From an uncultured Clostridia bacterium (GTDB lineage Bacteria; Bacillota; Clostridia; Lachnospirales; Lachnospiraceae), in the NCBI GenBank assembly GCA_947643415.1, contig CANRWA010000024.1, positions 1-54,120 of the forward strand: a DNA stretch of 54,120 nucleotides, given 5' to 3'. Position numbers and translations under genes: made by a program. Shown here one piece after another: positions 1 through 9,262 of the stretch (the stretch's first letter is position 1; the number at the start of each line of letters is the position of its first letter). The notes beneath the pieces are model-generated. The model ran no database searches. It was given only the letters and a program-made list of their open reading frames with translations, and had not been told where the DNA came from.

Positions 1-76
1 GTGTGCTGTGATATGCCGGACAGGAGACGGAATGGAATCCGCCGCTTTGAACCCCGCAAATTTTTAAGCGATTGCC

Positions 77-859
77 CTATCCCAATGCCACATCCAGCAC
101 CATCATAAGGGCAAATCCCACAGCAAAAAAAATGGTTCCCACATCTGAATGGATTCCCTGGGACATCTCTGGGATCAGCTCTTCCACCACAACAAATATC
201 ATGGCACCTGCGGCAAAACTCAGCAGATACGGCAGTAAAAGTGTCATATGCCCGGCAGCCAATATGGTAAAAAATGCTCCCAATGGTTCGACAACCCCTG
301 ACAATACACCATACAGAAAGCTTCGTTTCCTTCCTGTTCCCTCTGACATCAGAGGCATGGAGATGATCGCTCCCTCCGGGATATTCTGTATCGCTATCCC
401 CAGCGCCAGAATGAACACTCCCGATAAAGTGATCCCTGCTGTCCCGGAAAACCATCCTGCACACACTGCTCCCACTGCCATCCCCTCTGGTATATTATGA
501 AGCGTAACCGCAAATACCAGCATGGTGGTCTTGTGCAGACTGATCTTTGGTCCCTCTGCCCTGTCACTGTTGATATGAAGATGCGGAACTCTGTGGTCAA
601 GAAATAATAAAAAAAATATGCCACATATAAATCCCACCAGTGATGGGAGAAAGGAAAAGATCCCCATATGTTCTGACTGCTCAATAGAGGGGAGTAAAAG
701 ACTCCAGACAGAAGCAGCTACCATAATCCCTGCGGCAAAGCCAGTCAGTCCTCTCTGTAACGCAGGATGCGGATCACGTTTCATAAAAAAAACGCAACCC
801 GCACCAAGAGAAGTTCCTGCAAATGGCAGTAATAATGAACTTATTATTTCGATATTCAA
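77..859 (-). CDS. ZIP family divalent metal transporter
   Basis: This is a membrane transporter of the ZIP (ZupT/GufA-like) family, expected to import zinc or another divalent metal across the cytoplasmic membrane. The 260 residues are almost entirely hydrophobic segments. The two family signatures are visible: HNIPEG at residues 121-126 and QNIPEG at 158-163, the paired metal-binding helices TM4 and TM5. A His-rich cytoplasmic loop (DHRVPHLH, about 88-95) precedes them. The start is a TTG at 857-859; an in-frame stop lies just upstream, so no longer start is available. It is the last gene of the run that begins with the ankyrin genes, 31 bp after its neighbour. The metal specificity cannot be read from sequence. 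Confidence 0.9.
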   Translation of the reverse strand: MNIEIISSLLLPFAGTSLGAGCVFFMKRDPHPALQRGLTGFAAGIMVAASVWSLLLPSIEQSEHMGIFSFLPSLVGFICGIFFLLFLDHRVPHLHINSDRAEGPKISLHKTTMLVFAVTLHNIPEGMAVGAVCAGWFSGTAGITLSGVFILALGIAIQNIPEGAIISMPLMSEGTGRKRSFLYGVLSGVVEPLGAFFTILAAGHMTLLLPYLLSFAAGAMIFVVVEELIPEMSQGIHSDVGTIFFAVGFALMMVLDVALG

Positions 860-890
860 TTCTGATCACACCCTGTAACCAAAAACCCTT

Positions 891-1772
891 TTATACTAAT
901 GTATCCATACTGGCTCCCTCTGTGACAACAGGAACATCGCCACTGACCGTCACTGGCACTTCAGTACCGCCGATCTCCAGAGATACAGCCCCGGAAGAAC
1001 CAGCAGAATCCACTGACCCCTGGGAACTCCCAGAACTGCCAGAGCTGCCTGCATTCTTTCTATCCTGCTGGTATTTATCAAACATTGCTTTCAGATACTT
1101 CATATCTGCTTCCAGTATCTCTTTCCATTCCTCTGCCCTGTGTTTTTTCTTCAATTCCTCCAGGTCTTCAGGATCCATATTGATCTGATTCACCGTCAGC
1201 TCTTCCTCTGGCACTGGCTCACTCTGCATCTCTTCCATCAGTTCCTGCATCTGCTGCTGAAGCTCCTGCAGGAGTTCCCTCATCTCCTCTTCTGCCATCT
1301 CTGCGCTGTCATCAGAAAGGCATTCTTCTACGAGAACTTCCTCATCCTTCTGCTCCAGGTCACCCTGGCAGACACCGCCATGTTTTCCTGCATTCTCCTC
1401 CTCCAGCAAGTGTTTTTTCTTTTTCTTTGCTACCCTCACCATGCGCTCTGCATGTTCGATGGCATGACGGAGTTCTGTGTCATCATATTCTCCTGTCCCA
1501 TACATCCGCTTGAGTGATGCCACCATCTGTCTGGCAGTGGATATTACCTGTCCTGCCGCAGCAGACTTCTTCGTCCGCATGATCTGTGTGGAAACCTGCT
1601 TAAATTTATATTGTACTTTCTTTGGTTTTTTATTTTTGGCAAATCTGCCTCTGGTTGGTTTCGAGATCCCTATCGTACCTGCTGATGAACCATCCAGATT
1701 TTTCAAAGCAATGCGGATAGTGGAGCTGCCAGCACGGAAAGGACTCAGCCCCGAATAACCCATGATACCCAT
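891..1772 (-). CDS. Hypothetical coiled-coil protein, Lachnospiraceae type
   Basis: The protein (about 293 residues) has no domain I can name. The N-terminal third is basic (runs of Lys and Arg around KNKKPKK and KKKKKH). The middle is strongly acidic and Gln/Glu-rich with heptad character (EEMRELLQELQQQMQELMEE), predicting a coiled coil. A Gly/Ser-rich linker (SSGSSGSSQGS) follows, then a Val/Thr-rich tail. I chose the ATG at 1772 because GGGAGG sits 9 nt upstream; an ATG at 1808 adds 12 residues but has no visible ribosome site. It lies between the ankyrin genes and the ZIP gene with gaps of 113 and 31 bp, so it is probably co-transcribed. Its general layout resembles hypothetical proteins I associate with Lachnospiraceae genomes; the function is unknown. 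Confidence 0.7.
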   Translation of the reverse strand: MGIMGYSGLSPFRAGSSTIRIALKNLDGSSAGTIGISKPTRGRFAKNKKPKKVQYKFKQVSTQIMRTKKSAAAGQVISTARQMVASLKRMYGTGEYDDTELRHAIEHAERMVRVAKKKKKHLLEEENAGKHGGVCQGDLEQKDEEVLVEECLSDDSAEMAEEEMRELLQELQQQMQELMEEMQSEPVPEEELTVNQINMDPEDLEELKKKHRAEEWKEILEADMKYLKAMFDKYQQDRKNAGSSGSSGSSQGSVDSAGSSGAVSLEIGGTEVPVTVSGDVPVVTEGASMDTLV

Positions 1773-1885
1773 AATGATGCGCCTCCCTGCCATAATCATG
1801 AAATCCATTTCATTTTTTCACTAAAATTCGTAAAAGTGAACGATACCCTGTATACATGTTATATCGGAAAATCCGGCCCAGAACT

Positions 1886-3943
1886 TTATAACGATATGTC
1901 GCTCATCAATTCCAGAACATTATCATATCCTTTCTCCACAGCCAGTTGTGCAGGAGTTATCCCCTGATTATTTGCAAAATTATAATCTGCACCCTTTTTC
2001 ACAAGAAAACGTGCTACATCCTGGCTGCCATACCGCAAGGCATAATGCAGGGCTGTGTTCCCATCTTTATTTGATGCATTGACATCTGCCCCTGCACGGA
2101 CCAGTTCTTTTACAATCCCCTTAAAACACTGGTTATATGTATTGTGGATCAGTGCTGTATTGCCATTGCTATCCCAGCAGTTCACGTCCACACCCCGTTC
2201 CAGAAAGACCGGGAGAAGATCTATGGATGAATTCAGGTCCAGGTATTGCAGCAGCATAAGAGGGGTCTGCCCGTCATTCCGTGGAGAATCCAGATTTTTC
2301 AGTTCCCGTAATACACCTTCCCTCTGTTTTGCTGTCAGGTCACCTCCAAATTTCTTTTTCATTACTGCCACATGCGCCGGGGTCTCCCCATTAATATTTG
2401 CCAGGGTATCATCTGCACCAGCATCCATCAAAAGCTTCACCACTTCTCCATTTCCGTATATACAGGCAGAATGAAGAGGGGTATTGCCGGATTCTGCCGG
2501 GGCATCCTCAGTGATATTGACATCTACACCCTTTTCTATCATGACCTTAAGCATGTCAATATGGTCATTCCGCGCTGCTGCATGTACTGCTGTCGTGCCA
2601 TTATTATCTGTCTGTTCCATAGATTCCTTAGAAAAAAACTGCACCGCCTTCTCCTGATAATCCTCCTTCTCTCCAAATATCATGTTCCGTTTCTGCAGAG
2701 ATGCCACAATATTGGCAGGTGTCTTTCCCATAACGACAGCCTCATCCATATCCACGCCAAGCTCCACAAGCTTCTGGATCGCCTTTATCCCGCTGTTGCC
2801 ACTGAGGCACTTGTCCCTCAGGCATGTAGTGCTGCCGCCCTCTGAAAATACATCAGTAAATCCAATCCCTGCCTCCTGGCACATATCAAGAACCTGGCAC
2901 TTTTCATCATTCATCAGGGCACTGTAGAAAATATTTGTAATGCACCTCATCTCATCATCATCATCCGGATCCACCTGCCGGATCAGCGTTCTGGCAAGAT
3001 ACAGGGCCGGTCCCAGATGATCCATATTTTCTTTGGATACTTCAGCAAATGCATTGCTGGTGATACGGCTCAGATTGTTCATATCCATCCGTGTGATCCC
3101 TGAAGACGGCGTGGCACCATGATCCTTTAACGCCATGCAGATTCCCTCATTATAAGAATTTTCCGCACACTGCATCGGAGTCATGCCATCTTTATCCGGC
3201 TGGTTCACCAGTTCAGGGTACTCCATCAGCCTCAGTGCTGCCGTCATATGACGTTTTTTAATCGCTGTCATCAACAGAGTATTGCCCTCCTCATCCACAT
3301 AATCCGTCCGGGCACCCCGTTCCAGAAAGACATCTGTCAGCACACTGGAACAATTTGTATTATCTCTATGTAAAAGAAATACGAGCGGTGTCATCCCCTC
3401 TTTGTCCCGGCCATTGATATCAGCAGACAAAAGCCCTGCTGCCTCTTTCCTCTGTCCCATGCTGTTGACCAGGCAGGTATGGTAATTCGTCAGTCCCTCC
3501 GAATGGGCACAGGCGAGATAATGATATCCATTCCTTCCCATGGCGTCACAGAGGGCTGAATCTGCCCCATATTCTATGAGGAGCTGAATCATTTGAAGAT
3601 TCCCACGGCAGCATGCAAGAAGGAGCGGTGTGATCCCCCTCCCCTTATGGTCAGTCAGATCTGCTTCTGCCTTCCCTTCTTTCAGAATATTTTCAACAGC
3701 ATCATAAAATCCAAGCCATACAAGAAGGTGGAACAGCGTATATCCCTCTCTGCCGGCCCTTTCTGACAGTTCCTCTGCAGTACACTCTCTGATACAGGCT
3801 CCTGCTGCCTGTATCTCCTCTTCTGTAAAAAGATCATATCTGTATGTAGCATGTTCAAAATCCGCTTCCCACCAGGGAATATATCGGCTCCTGTTGCTTT
3901 CCACATACTGTATCAGCATATCTTTCAGTTCTTTTATCTCCAT
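1886..3943 (-). CDS. Ankyrin-repeat protein (685 aa)
   Basis: This is a long solenoid built from many ankyrin repeats, recognisable by recurring units such as GITPLLLACCRGNLQMIQLL, GNTPLHSACIYGNGEVVKLL and GNTALHYALRYGSQDVARFL. The C-terminal half is the most regular; the stretch at about 280-400 (RITSNAFAEVSKENMDH onward) is degenerate. The N-terminus (about 1-60) has no repeat and includes WWEADFEHATYRYDLF. No signal peptide or membrane segment is visible, so it should be cytoplasmic and bind proteins. Its ATG overlaps the stop of the upstream ankyrin gene by one base (TAATG), which implies translational coupling. Bacterial ankyrin proteins have diverse roles; the partner here is unknown. 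Confidence 0.9.
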   Translation of the reverse strand: MEIKELKDMLIQYVESNRSRYIPWWEADFEHATYRYDLFTEEEIQAAGACIRECTAEELSERAGREGYTLFHLLVWLGFYDAVENILKEGKAEADLTDHKGRGITPLLLACCRGNLQMIQLLIEYGADSALCDAMGRNGYHYLACAHSEGLTNYHTCLVNSMGQRKEAAGLLSADINGRDKEGMTPLVFLLHRDNTNCSSVLTDVFLERGARTDYVDEEGNTLLMTAIKKRHMTAALRLMEYPELVNQPDKDGMTPMQCAENSYNEGICMALKDHGATPSSGITRMDMNNLSRITSNAFAEVSKENMDHLGPALYLARTLIRQVDPDDDDEMRCITNIFYSALMNDEKCQVLDMCQEAGIGFTDVFSEGGSTTCLRDKCLSGNSGIKAIQKLVELGVDMDEAVVMGKTPANIVASLQKRNMIFGEKEDYQEKAVQFFSKESMEQTDNNGTTAVHAAARNDHIDMLKVMIEKGVDVNITEDAPAESGNTPLHSACIYGNGEVVKLLMDAGADDTLANINGETPAHVAVMKKKFGGDLTAKQREGVLRELKNLDSPRNDGQTPLMLLQYLDLNSSIDLLPVFLERGVDVNCWDSNGNTALIHNTYNQCFKGIVKELVRAGADVNASNKDGNTALHYALRYGSQDVARFLVKKGADYNFANNQGITPAQLAVEKGYDNVLELMSDISL

Positions 3944-4917
3944 TAGTTCTCAGCCCCCGCAATCAATAATTTTTCTACGATATCATTGTAACCATTCTCT
4001 GTGGCATAGTACAATGCTGTGTGTTCTGCCATATCTGCATAAGTGACATCTGCCCCTGCTTCCAGCAATGTCCCCACAATATAATTATTTCCACATTTTG
4101 CAGCGATGATAAGTGCTGTCTCACCATTTTCATTGCGTTCATTGATCCTGGCTCCATGTATGATCAGCTTCTTTACAATATTCTCGTTTTCATTCCCTGC
4201 AGCGATATGTATAGGAAAATTCCCATAATCGCCGCTGATATTCACATCTGCCCCTGCCTCCATCAGAAGGTCAGCCAGCAATATATTATCCTGCATCACG
4301 GCGACATAAAAGGGCGTCTGCTTCGCATCATTCCGTGTATTGATATCCGCTGTCCCCTTGGCCAGCATCGCCTTCACCACCTCGCCCTGCCCATTCCAGC
4401 ACGCCTGGTGAAGGGGCGTGTTGCCGTAGGCATCGGCGTTTCCCGGACTATCCCCGGAAAGGCTTTCGATAAGCTGCACAAGCCCCAGTGCATTGGCATA
4501 ATCCAGTGGTGTGTGATTTTCGTTGTCCATGATAGAACTGTCTGCTCCCAGTTCCATAAGATATCTTGCCGCTTCTGCTTTTTTTGCCTGTACTGCGTAG
4601 ACTAGGGCAGTTTTACCCTGCTTGTCCGTAGCATCCAGATCCGCTCCCGCCTCTGTCAGAAGATGGATCACTTCTTTATTTCCCGACATCACTGCCATAT
4701 GCAGGGGAGTGACACTCTGATTCGAGATCTGATTCACATCCGCACCTTTTTCCAGCAGCAGCTTAACGATATCCCGATATCCCTTCCGGCTGGCATAGTG
4801 GATAGGGGCACAGCCTGACTCATCCACCGCATTTACGTTGATATTGTCCTTTTTCAGAAATGCCAGCACAACTCCCTTTTGTCCGTTCTGGCACGCTTTT
4901 AATAGTAATTTGTCCAT
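3943..4917 (-). CDS. Ankyrin-repeat protein (324 aa)
   Basis: The protein consists almost wholly of about nine ankyrin repeats (for example APIHYASRKGYRDIVKLLLE, VTPLHMAVMSGNKEVIHLLT and NTPLHQACWNGQGEVVKAML), with the usual GADVN-type turns between helices. It has no signal peptide or membrane span. The reading frame stays open upstream to 5046, but the start at 4917 is preferred: a purine-rich AGAGGAAG site lies just before the ATG, and the apparent promoter at 4966-4994 falls inside the longer version. It is the first gene of the ankyrin operon and is coupled to the 685-residue ankyrin gene. It is probably a cytoplasmic interaction scaffold. Confidence 0.9.
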   Translation of the reverse strand: MDKLLLKACQNGQKGVVLAFLKKDNINVNAVDESGCAPIHYASRKGYRDIVKLLLEKGADVNQISNQSVTPLHMAVMSGNKEVIHLLTEAGADLDATDKQGKTALVYAVQAKKAEAARYLMELGADSSIMDNENHTPLDYANALGLVQLIESLSGDSPGNADAYGNTPLHQACWNGQGEVVKAMLAKGTADINTRNDAKQTPFYVAVMQDNILLADLLMEAGADVNISGDYGNFPIHIAAGNENENIVKKLIIHGARINERNENGETALIIAAKCGNNYIVGTLLEAGADVTYADMAEHTALYYATENGYNDIVEKLLIAGAEN

Positions 4918-4965
4918 TTTCTTCCTCTCTTTCCATATCCATAAAGAACTTTTAATCCTAACATC

Positions 4966-4994
4966 ATTATATAACGAATCATTTATACTGTCGA
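4966..4994 (-). promoter_or_regulatory. Sigma-A-type promoter of the ankyrin operon
   Basis: On the minus strand, TCGACA (4989-4994) and TATAAT (4966-4971) are separated by exactly 17 nt, a near-consensus housekeeping promoter. It sits about 49 nt upstream of the ATG at 4917 and supports that start. Confidence 0.7.
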
Positions 4995-5062
4995 GAGTGA
5001 AAATGACTGGCTGGGGAAGTAAAAAGTAACAAAATGATTTTATCATTTAACACATATATATC

Positions 5063-5091
5063 TTGAAAATCAACAAATTATTTATTATCAT
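5063..5091 (+). promoter_or_regulatory. Promoter of the Uma2 gene
   Basis: TTGAAA (5063-5068), a 17-nt spacer and TATCAT (5086-5091) precede the Uma2 gene on the plus strand by about 45 nt. The match is good for a housekeeping promoter. Confidence 0.55.
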
Positions 5092-5135
5092 TGTAAGTAT
5101 CAGTGATACATAATTCAGGAAAGGACGTAAATATT

Positions 5136-5693
5136 ATGCCTGCACTACAACCACAATCAGAAATCACCACTCTCGAACAGTATGATACACTCCCAGACAA
5201 TATCCGGGCAGAGGTCTTTGATGGACAAATCTACTACATGGCCAGTCCTTCACAAGATCATCAGACTATTTCTACAGAACTGACAACTATATTAAACACA
5301 TATATCAGAAAAAAAGACGGATCCTGTAAGGTATTCCATGCTCCCTTTGACGTAAAACTTTCGGATAATCCACTTACAATCGTACAGCCGGACCTTATGA
5401 TTGTATGTGATAAAAACAAGCTGGATGGAAAGCGTTGTAATGGGGCGCCTGATTTTGTTGTAGAAATCACATCTCCCGGTAATCCGGCTGATGATTACAT
5501 CCGTAAACTATACTATTATAAAAATTTTGGGGTTCGGGAATACTGGATTGTTGACCCCATGAGAAAGATAGTAGTAGTAAATTATTTCGAAGGCAACATT
5601 TTGAATATACAGTACGATTTCTTTTCCACCATCAAAATTCATATTTATGATGATCTATATATTGATTTTTCAGAGATAGCCGGACTTATATAA
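5136..5693 (+). CDS. Uma2 family (DUF820) restriction-endonuclease-fold protein
   Basis: This is a PD-(D/E)xK nuclease-fold protein of the Uma2/DUF820 family (about 185 residues). The conserved core is visible: RAEVFDGQIYYMASPS near the N-terminus, QPDLMIVCDK (catalytic Asp), APDFVVEITSPG (catalytic Glu) and VREYWIVDP. The natural role of Uma2 proteins is not established; nuclease activity is inferred from the fold. The ATG at 5136 follows AGGAAAGGA by about 10 nt, whereas the ATG at 5103 has no good site. It is a single gene with its own promoter, on the strand opposite its neighbours. It is paralogous to the gene at 30530 and the broken copy at 29938. Confidence 0.85.
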   Translation: MPALQPQSEITTLEQYDTLPDNIRAEVFDGQIYYMASPSQDHQTISTELTTILNTYIRKKDGSCKVFHAPFDVKLSDNPLTIVQPDLMIVCDKNKLDGKRCNGAPDFVVEITSPGNPADDYIRKLYYYKNFGVREYWIVDPMRKIVVVNYFEGNILNIQYDFFSTIKIHIYDDLYIDFSEIAGLI

Positions 5694-5729
5694 ATAGCTC
5701 ATAATAAACTATATTATTTTTCTGCAACA

Positions 5730-7451
5730 TCATTCTGGTATGCTGTCCCTGAGACACAGCGCCCCCCAGCCTGCCGCTGCATCCGGAACCTGCGTCTGGC
5801 CCGATAATGGTTTCGCCCCCCGGATGAGATAAGCCTTCACTTTCTGGCCATACAGATAGGGATCTTTCCTATCCACAATGCCATACTGCATCAATAATGC
5901 CGCACTTCCTGTGACAAAGGGGCATGCCATGGAGGTTCCTGTCCTCATCGTATATCCGCCGCCCGGCGCACTGGATACAATATCCGTCCCAGGTGCCACC
6001 AGATCTGGTTTTGCATACGTGCCATATCGGTATCCACGGCCGGAAAAGGAGGCGAAACTGCCTGTATTCCCATTATATGCCCCTACCGTAACTGCTTTTG
6101 ATGCCGTCGAGGGGATAGTCAGTGTGAAATCAATATCCGGGACGAGAAATCCGGTATCCTCACTGATGCTTCCCCCGCTCGGCAGCCAGAGGCGGATCGT
6201 ACCTTCAGCAATCTCCCTGGGTGTTATGATCAGCTTCCAGACACCGCTTGTCACTGGCTGCCCTTCCCGTACTGACAGAAGTTCAAAATATATTTCCTGA
6301 TCCAGGCTGTATGGTGAAGGTTCTCCAAAATACCACAAAGTATCGGTACTATCCACCTGATACTGATAGATCCCCCTGGCATTTTCAGACAAGATAACAG
6401 ACTTCCCTGCCGGATCTACCAGAGTGATGACAAACCGGTCAGCATAGTTTTTCCACAACTGGACTCCCAGATTGTATTCCCCTGGCGCCACCGCAAATTC
6501 AATCTGAAAGTTGGTTCCCATTGACAGTTTTAATTCCGTATGTCTTCTGCGGCTCCCCTCATTGCCGCTCCCAACACAGATCGTTATCTTTCCGGTTCCC
6601 GCCACACTGTCCAGATAGGTCTCTAAAAGAGAAGTACCATCATGAGGTCCGTAATTATTCCCATAGCTCAGATTCAATGCCAGTGGTTCCCCAAGCTCCA
6701 GGGATTTCCGCACACAGAAATCCACTCCCATCATCAGGCCTGTTGTCTGGGGAAATCCATCCTGTCTTGCTGCCCCCAGTTTCACCACAAGAATATCGGA
6801 ATCATACGCTACCCCCCTCTGCTGTCCATCGCTGGCCCTTCCATTCCCTGCTGCGATTCCCGTCACATGGGTTCCGTGCCCACTGATATCTACAGTGGGG
6901 GCACCTTCCCCTCTGGCAAGAATCTCGTTGAGCTGCTCCCTGGAAAAGTAAGTTCCTACACGATAACCCTGTGGCGGTTCCCCTGTCGCCACCGTCTGGT
7001 CCCACAGTCCAACCAGCCTCGTCGTCCCATCATCATTCCTGAAATCTTCATGAAAAATATCCAGGCCACTGTCAATCACAGCAACAAGGACACCCCTTCC
7101 CGTCAGATTAAGCGGCTCCCTCTGTACCGGTGGGATACAAGATACCAGCTTGCCTTCATATACTGCGAAATAAAGTGCCTTAGGTTTTTCTATGTACTCC
7201 ACCATAGGTTCCTCTGACAATGCCCGAAGCCTTGATTCCGGCACGATAACGATAGCATAACCGCCAAGCAGAGGCGTCACCTCGCCATAGCGGTCCATAA
7301 GTTCACCGATATCACCTGTATACCGCAGGATCACTTCCCATGTCCTTTCCTCCACATTATAGCCTGCGGACAGATTCTCACTCTTTTCACGTGTCTGCTC
7401 TGAAACCCCCAAAGACAGTTCCAGAAGATTCTCCAGTTTCTGATCAGCCAT
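5730..7451 (-). CDS. S8 (subtilisin) family serine peptidase, Csp-like
   Basis: This is a subtilase with an intact catalytic triad: Asp in AVIDSGLD (about residue 127), His in GHGTHVTG (about 192) and Ser in GTSMACPF (about 507). An N-terminal prodomain-like region (about 1-105) precedes the catalytic domain, and an insert of about 150 residues (about 300-450) splits it, as the jelly-roll insert does in clostridial Csp germination proteases. No signal peptide is seen, as for Csp proteins made in the mother cell. The gene follows the SigK-like gene and overlaps its end. Starts at 7457 and 7451 are both possible; 7451 has the better spacing to the AGAAAGG site. Processing of a cortex hydrolase or a sporulation role is inferred from family and neighbour. 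Confidence 0.85.
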   Translation of the reverse strand: MADQKLENLLELSLGVSEQTREKSENLSAGYNVEERTWEVILRYTGDIGELMDRYGEVTPLLGGYAIVIVPESRLRALSEEPMVEYIEKPKALYFAVYEGKLVSCIPPVQREPLNLTGRGVLVAVIDSGLDIFHEDFRNDDGTTRLVGLWDQTVATGEPPQGYRVGTYFSREQLNEILARGEGAPTVDISGHGTHVTGIAAGNGRASDGQQRGVAYDSDILVVKLGAARQDGFPQTTGLMMGVDFCVRKSLELGEPLALNLSYGNNYGPHDGTSLLETYLDSVAGTGKITICVGSGNEGSRRRHTELKLSMGTNFQIEFAVAPGEYNLGVQLWKNYADRFVITLVDPAGKSVILSENARGIYQYQVDSTDTLWYFGEPSPYSLDQEIYFELLSVREGQPVTSGVWKLIITPREIAEGTIRLWLPSGGSISEDTGFLVPDIDFTLTIPSTASKAVTVGAYNGNTGSFASFSGRGYRYGTYAKPDLVAPGTDIVSSAPGGGYTMRTGTSMACPFVTGSAALLMQYGIVDRKDPYLYGQKVKAYLIRGAKPLSGQTQVPDAAAGWGALCLRDSIPE

Positions 7452-8091
7452 GTTCATACGCCTTTCTCAATTTCATTAACGCCTTTTTCTCAATACGACT
7501 CACATAACTTCTTGAAATCCCCAGTTTCTTCGCGATCTCCCTTTGTGTCACTTCCGGCTGTTCCGGAATATAAGGCCATTTGGGGATGCCATACCGGAGA
7601 CGGATAATATATTTTTCCCTTTCTGTCAGATCTGCCTCAATATAGCCATATAATTTGGATATATTTTCCTGCTTTTCCATACGCTCCGGGATATCCTCAT
7701 CCACACTCTCCAGAATATCCAGAAAGCTCAGCGCATTTCCTTCCCCATCATCACCACCAATGGGATCGTATAAAAATACTTCTTTGGATTGTTTTTTGTC
7801 ACTTCGGAATGTCATGAGAAGTTCATTATCGATACACCGGGACGCATAAGTTGCCAGCCTTACCCCTTTGCCTGGGCGATATGTGTCTACTGCCTTGATC
7901 AGGCCAATTGTCCCTATAGAAATAAGATCATCGACACCGTGATCTGAATTATTATATTTCTTTACAAGATATGCCACGAGACGGAGATTGTGCTCTATGA
8001 GGACCCGTCTCGCCCCTCTGTCTCCCTGCTGCCATCTGGCAATGTATTCACTTTCCTCTTCCGCACTCAGTGGTTGTGGAAATGACTGCAT
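7444..8091 (-). CDS. sigK: Sporulation RNA polymerase sigma factor, SigK-like
   Basis: This sigma-70 family factor belongs to the sporulation SigE/SigK branch. Region 2 is clear (NLRLVAYLVKKY, DDLISIGTIGLIKAVDTY, LATYASRCIDNELL), and region 4.2 carries the helix-turn-helix QREIAKKLGISRSYVSRIEK, which is closest to SigK as I know it. It begins directly at QSFPQPLSAEEE and lacks the membrane-anchored pro-sequence of Bacillus SigK; a pro-less SigK is known in some clostridia. The ATG at 8091 is preferred because GAGGTG lies 5 nt upstream; an in-frame ATG at 8115 adds 8 residues. The stop overlaps the peptidase start, implying a two-gene operon. The symbol is a family-level assignment and another sporulation sigma factor is not excluded. 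Confidence 0.75.
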   Translation of the reverse strand: MQSFPQPLSAEEESEYIARWQQGDRGARRVLIEHNLRLVAYLVKKYNNSDHGVDDLISIGTIGLIKAVDTYRPGKGVRLATYASRCIDNELLMTFRSDKKQSKEVFLYDPIGGDDGEGNALSFLDILESVDEDIPERMEKQENISKLYGYIEADLTEREKYIIRLRYGIPKWPYIPEQPEVTQREIAKKLGISRSYVSRIEKKALMKLRKAYEHG

Positions 8092-8120
8092 CACAGCACC
8101 TCGGATAAATCGCATTACTT

Positions 8121-8148
8121 TAATCTATGAGCGCATTTGTCCATAAGT
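8121..8148 (-). promoter_or_regulatory. Possible SigK/SigE-type promoter
   Basis: On the minus strand, AC (8147-8148), 17 nt, then CATAGATTA (8121-8129) fits the known SigK consensus AC-N16/17-CATANNNTA. It lies about 30 nt upstream of the sigma factor ATG. The motif is short, so a chance match is possible. Confidence 0.35.
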
Positions 8149-8180
8149 GCCTGGTCAAAAAATATATAATACTGTTGGGG

Positions 8181-9239
8181 TCAATATAATCTGTTCTTTA
8201 AAATTTCCTTTAGATTCATAGAGGCATCGAAATGTTGTTCCTCCACATACTGGATCTTCTCCACCTCTTTCCCTCTCTCAAGCCTCTGGATAATATCAGA
8301 GACCATGGGACCAAGAATAGGATTGCATTCAAAATCAACATTTATCTTCCCCCGGCGCATCAACTCCAATGCTGCACTCACTGCATCAAAAGAGATCACG
8401 ATAATATTGCCGCCGGGTCCGCAGCTCTTTCCAGAAGACTCAATGGCTTCAATGGCGCCAAAGGTCATATTATCATTTTCACTCACCACCACATCAATAT
8501 CTTTATATTTCGAAAGGAAATCATCCATTACCTCCTTTCCCTTTGCCTGTGTAAATTCGCCGCTTCGGCGCTCTAACATATCCCACTTTTTATGTGTGTC
8601 AAGAATTTTTCTGAATCCTTCTGTCCTTCCAAGCTGAGCGGACGATTCCATCGTTCCCTGCAGTGTCACAATGCGTATCTTCTCCCTGTCACGTTCCTGC
8701 TGCTTCAAATAACTTTCCAGCCATTCCCCGGCGTCAAGCCCCTCTTTTTCAAAATTGCTTCCCACCCAGCAGGTATAAAGGCTGTCATCTTTTACCTCTA
8801 CCATCCTGTCTACAAGAATAACCGGAATGCCTGCATCCTTTGCCTCTTTCAGGACAGTGTCCCATCCTGTCTCCACAATAGGGTCCAGAATGATATAATC
8901 CACTTCCTGTAATATGAAATTCCTCACATCCTTTAACTGATTCTCCTGTTTCTGCTGGGCATCTTCATATAAGAGATAATATCCGTTCTCTGCGGTAAAC
9001 ATCTTACGGAATGACTCCGTGCTGGCATTGCGCCAGTCTGATTCGGATCCAACCTGTGAGAACCCCACAACAATATAATCACCATTGTCCCCAGGCATGT
9101 CAAGGAGGGACTTCTCTTTTTCAGAAGCCCCTCCCTGATTTTTCCCCGTATTTTGTTCCTGCTTTGAAACGCACCCGCACAGACTGCCCATACAGACAAT
9201 CAGAAATAATGCAATGATACGGATACATCTCTTCCCCAT
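8181..9239 (-). CDS. Sugar ABC transporter substrate-binding lipoprotein (second copy)
   Basis: This is a periplasmic-binding-protein-like lipoprotein (352 residues) of the ribose/galactofuranose (YtfQ-type) class. The N-terminus is a lipoprotein signal ending in the lipobox GSLCGC. The mature protein carries family landmarks such as EVDYIILDPIVETGWD, AGIPVILVDR, LQGTMESSAQLGRTEGF and SENDNMTFGAIEA. It is expected to bind a sugar outside the membrane and deliver it to the two permeases just upstream. The start has a strong GGAAGGGAG site. It is the last gene of the cassette and is clearly diverged from the first binding protein at 13045, so a different ligand or affinity is plausible. Confidence 0.88.
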   Translation of the reverse strand: MGKRCIRIIALFLIVCMGSLCGCVSKQEQNTGKNQGGASEKEKSLLDMPGDNGDYIVVGFSQVGSESDWRNASTESFRKMFTAENGYYLLYEDAQQKQENQLKDVRNFILQEVDYIILDPIVETGWDTVLKEAKDAGIPVILVDRMVEVKDDSLYTCWVGSNFEKEGLDAGEWLESYLKQQERDREKIRIVTLQGTMESSAQLGRTEGFRKILDTHKKWDMLERRSGEFTQAKGKEVMDDFLSKYKDIDVVVSENDNMTFGAIEAIESSGKSCGPGGNIIVISFDAVSAALELMRRGKINVDFECNPILGPMVSDIIQRLERGKEVEKIQYVEEQHFDASMNLKEILKNRLY

Positions 9240-9262
9240 AAATGATTCTCCCTTCCTTTATC

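Noticed and set aside
4918..5046. N-terminal extension of the short ankyrin protein
   Set aside because: It would place the apparent promoter inside the gene, and the ATG at 4917 has a good ribosome site.
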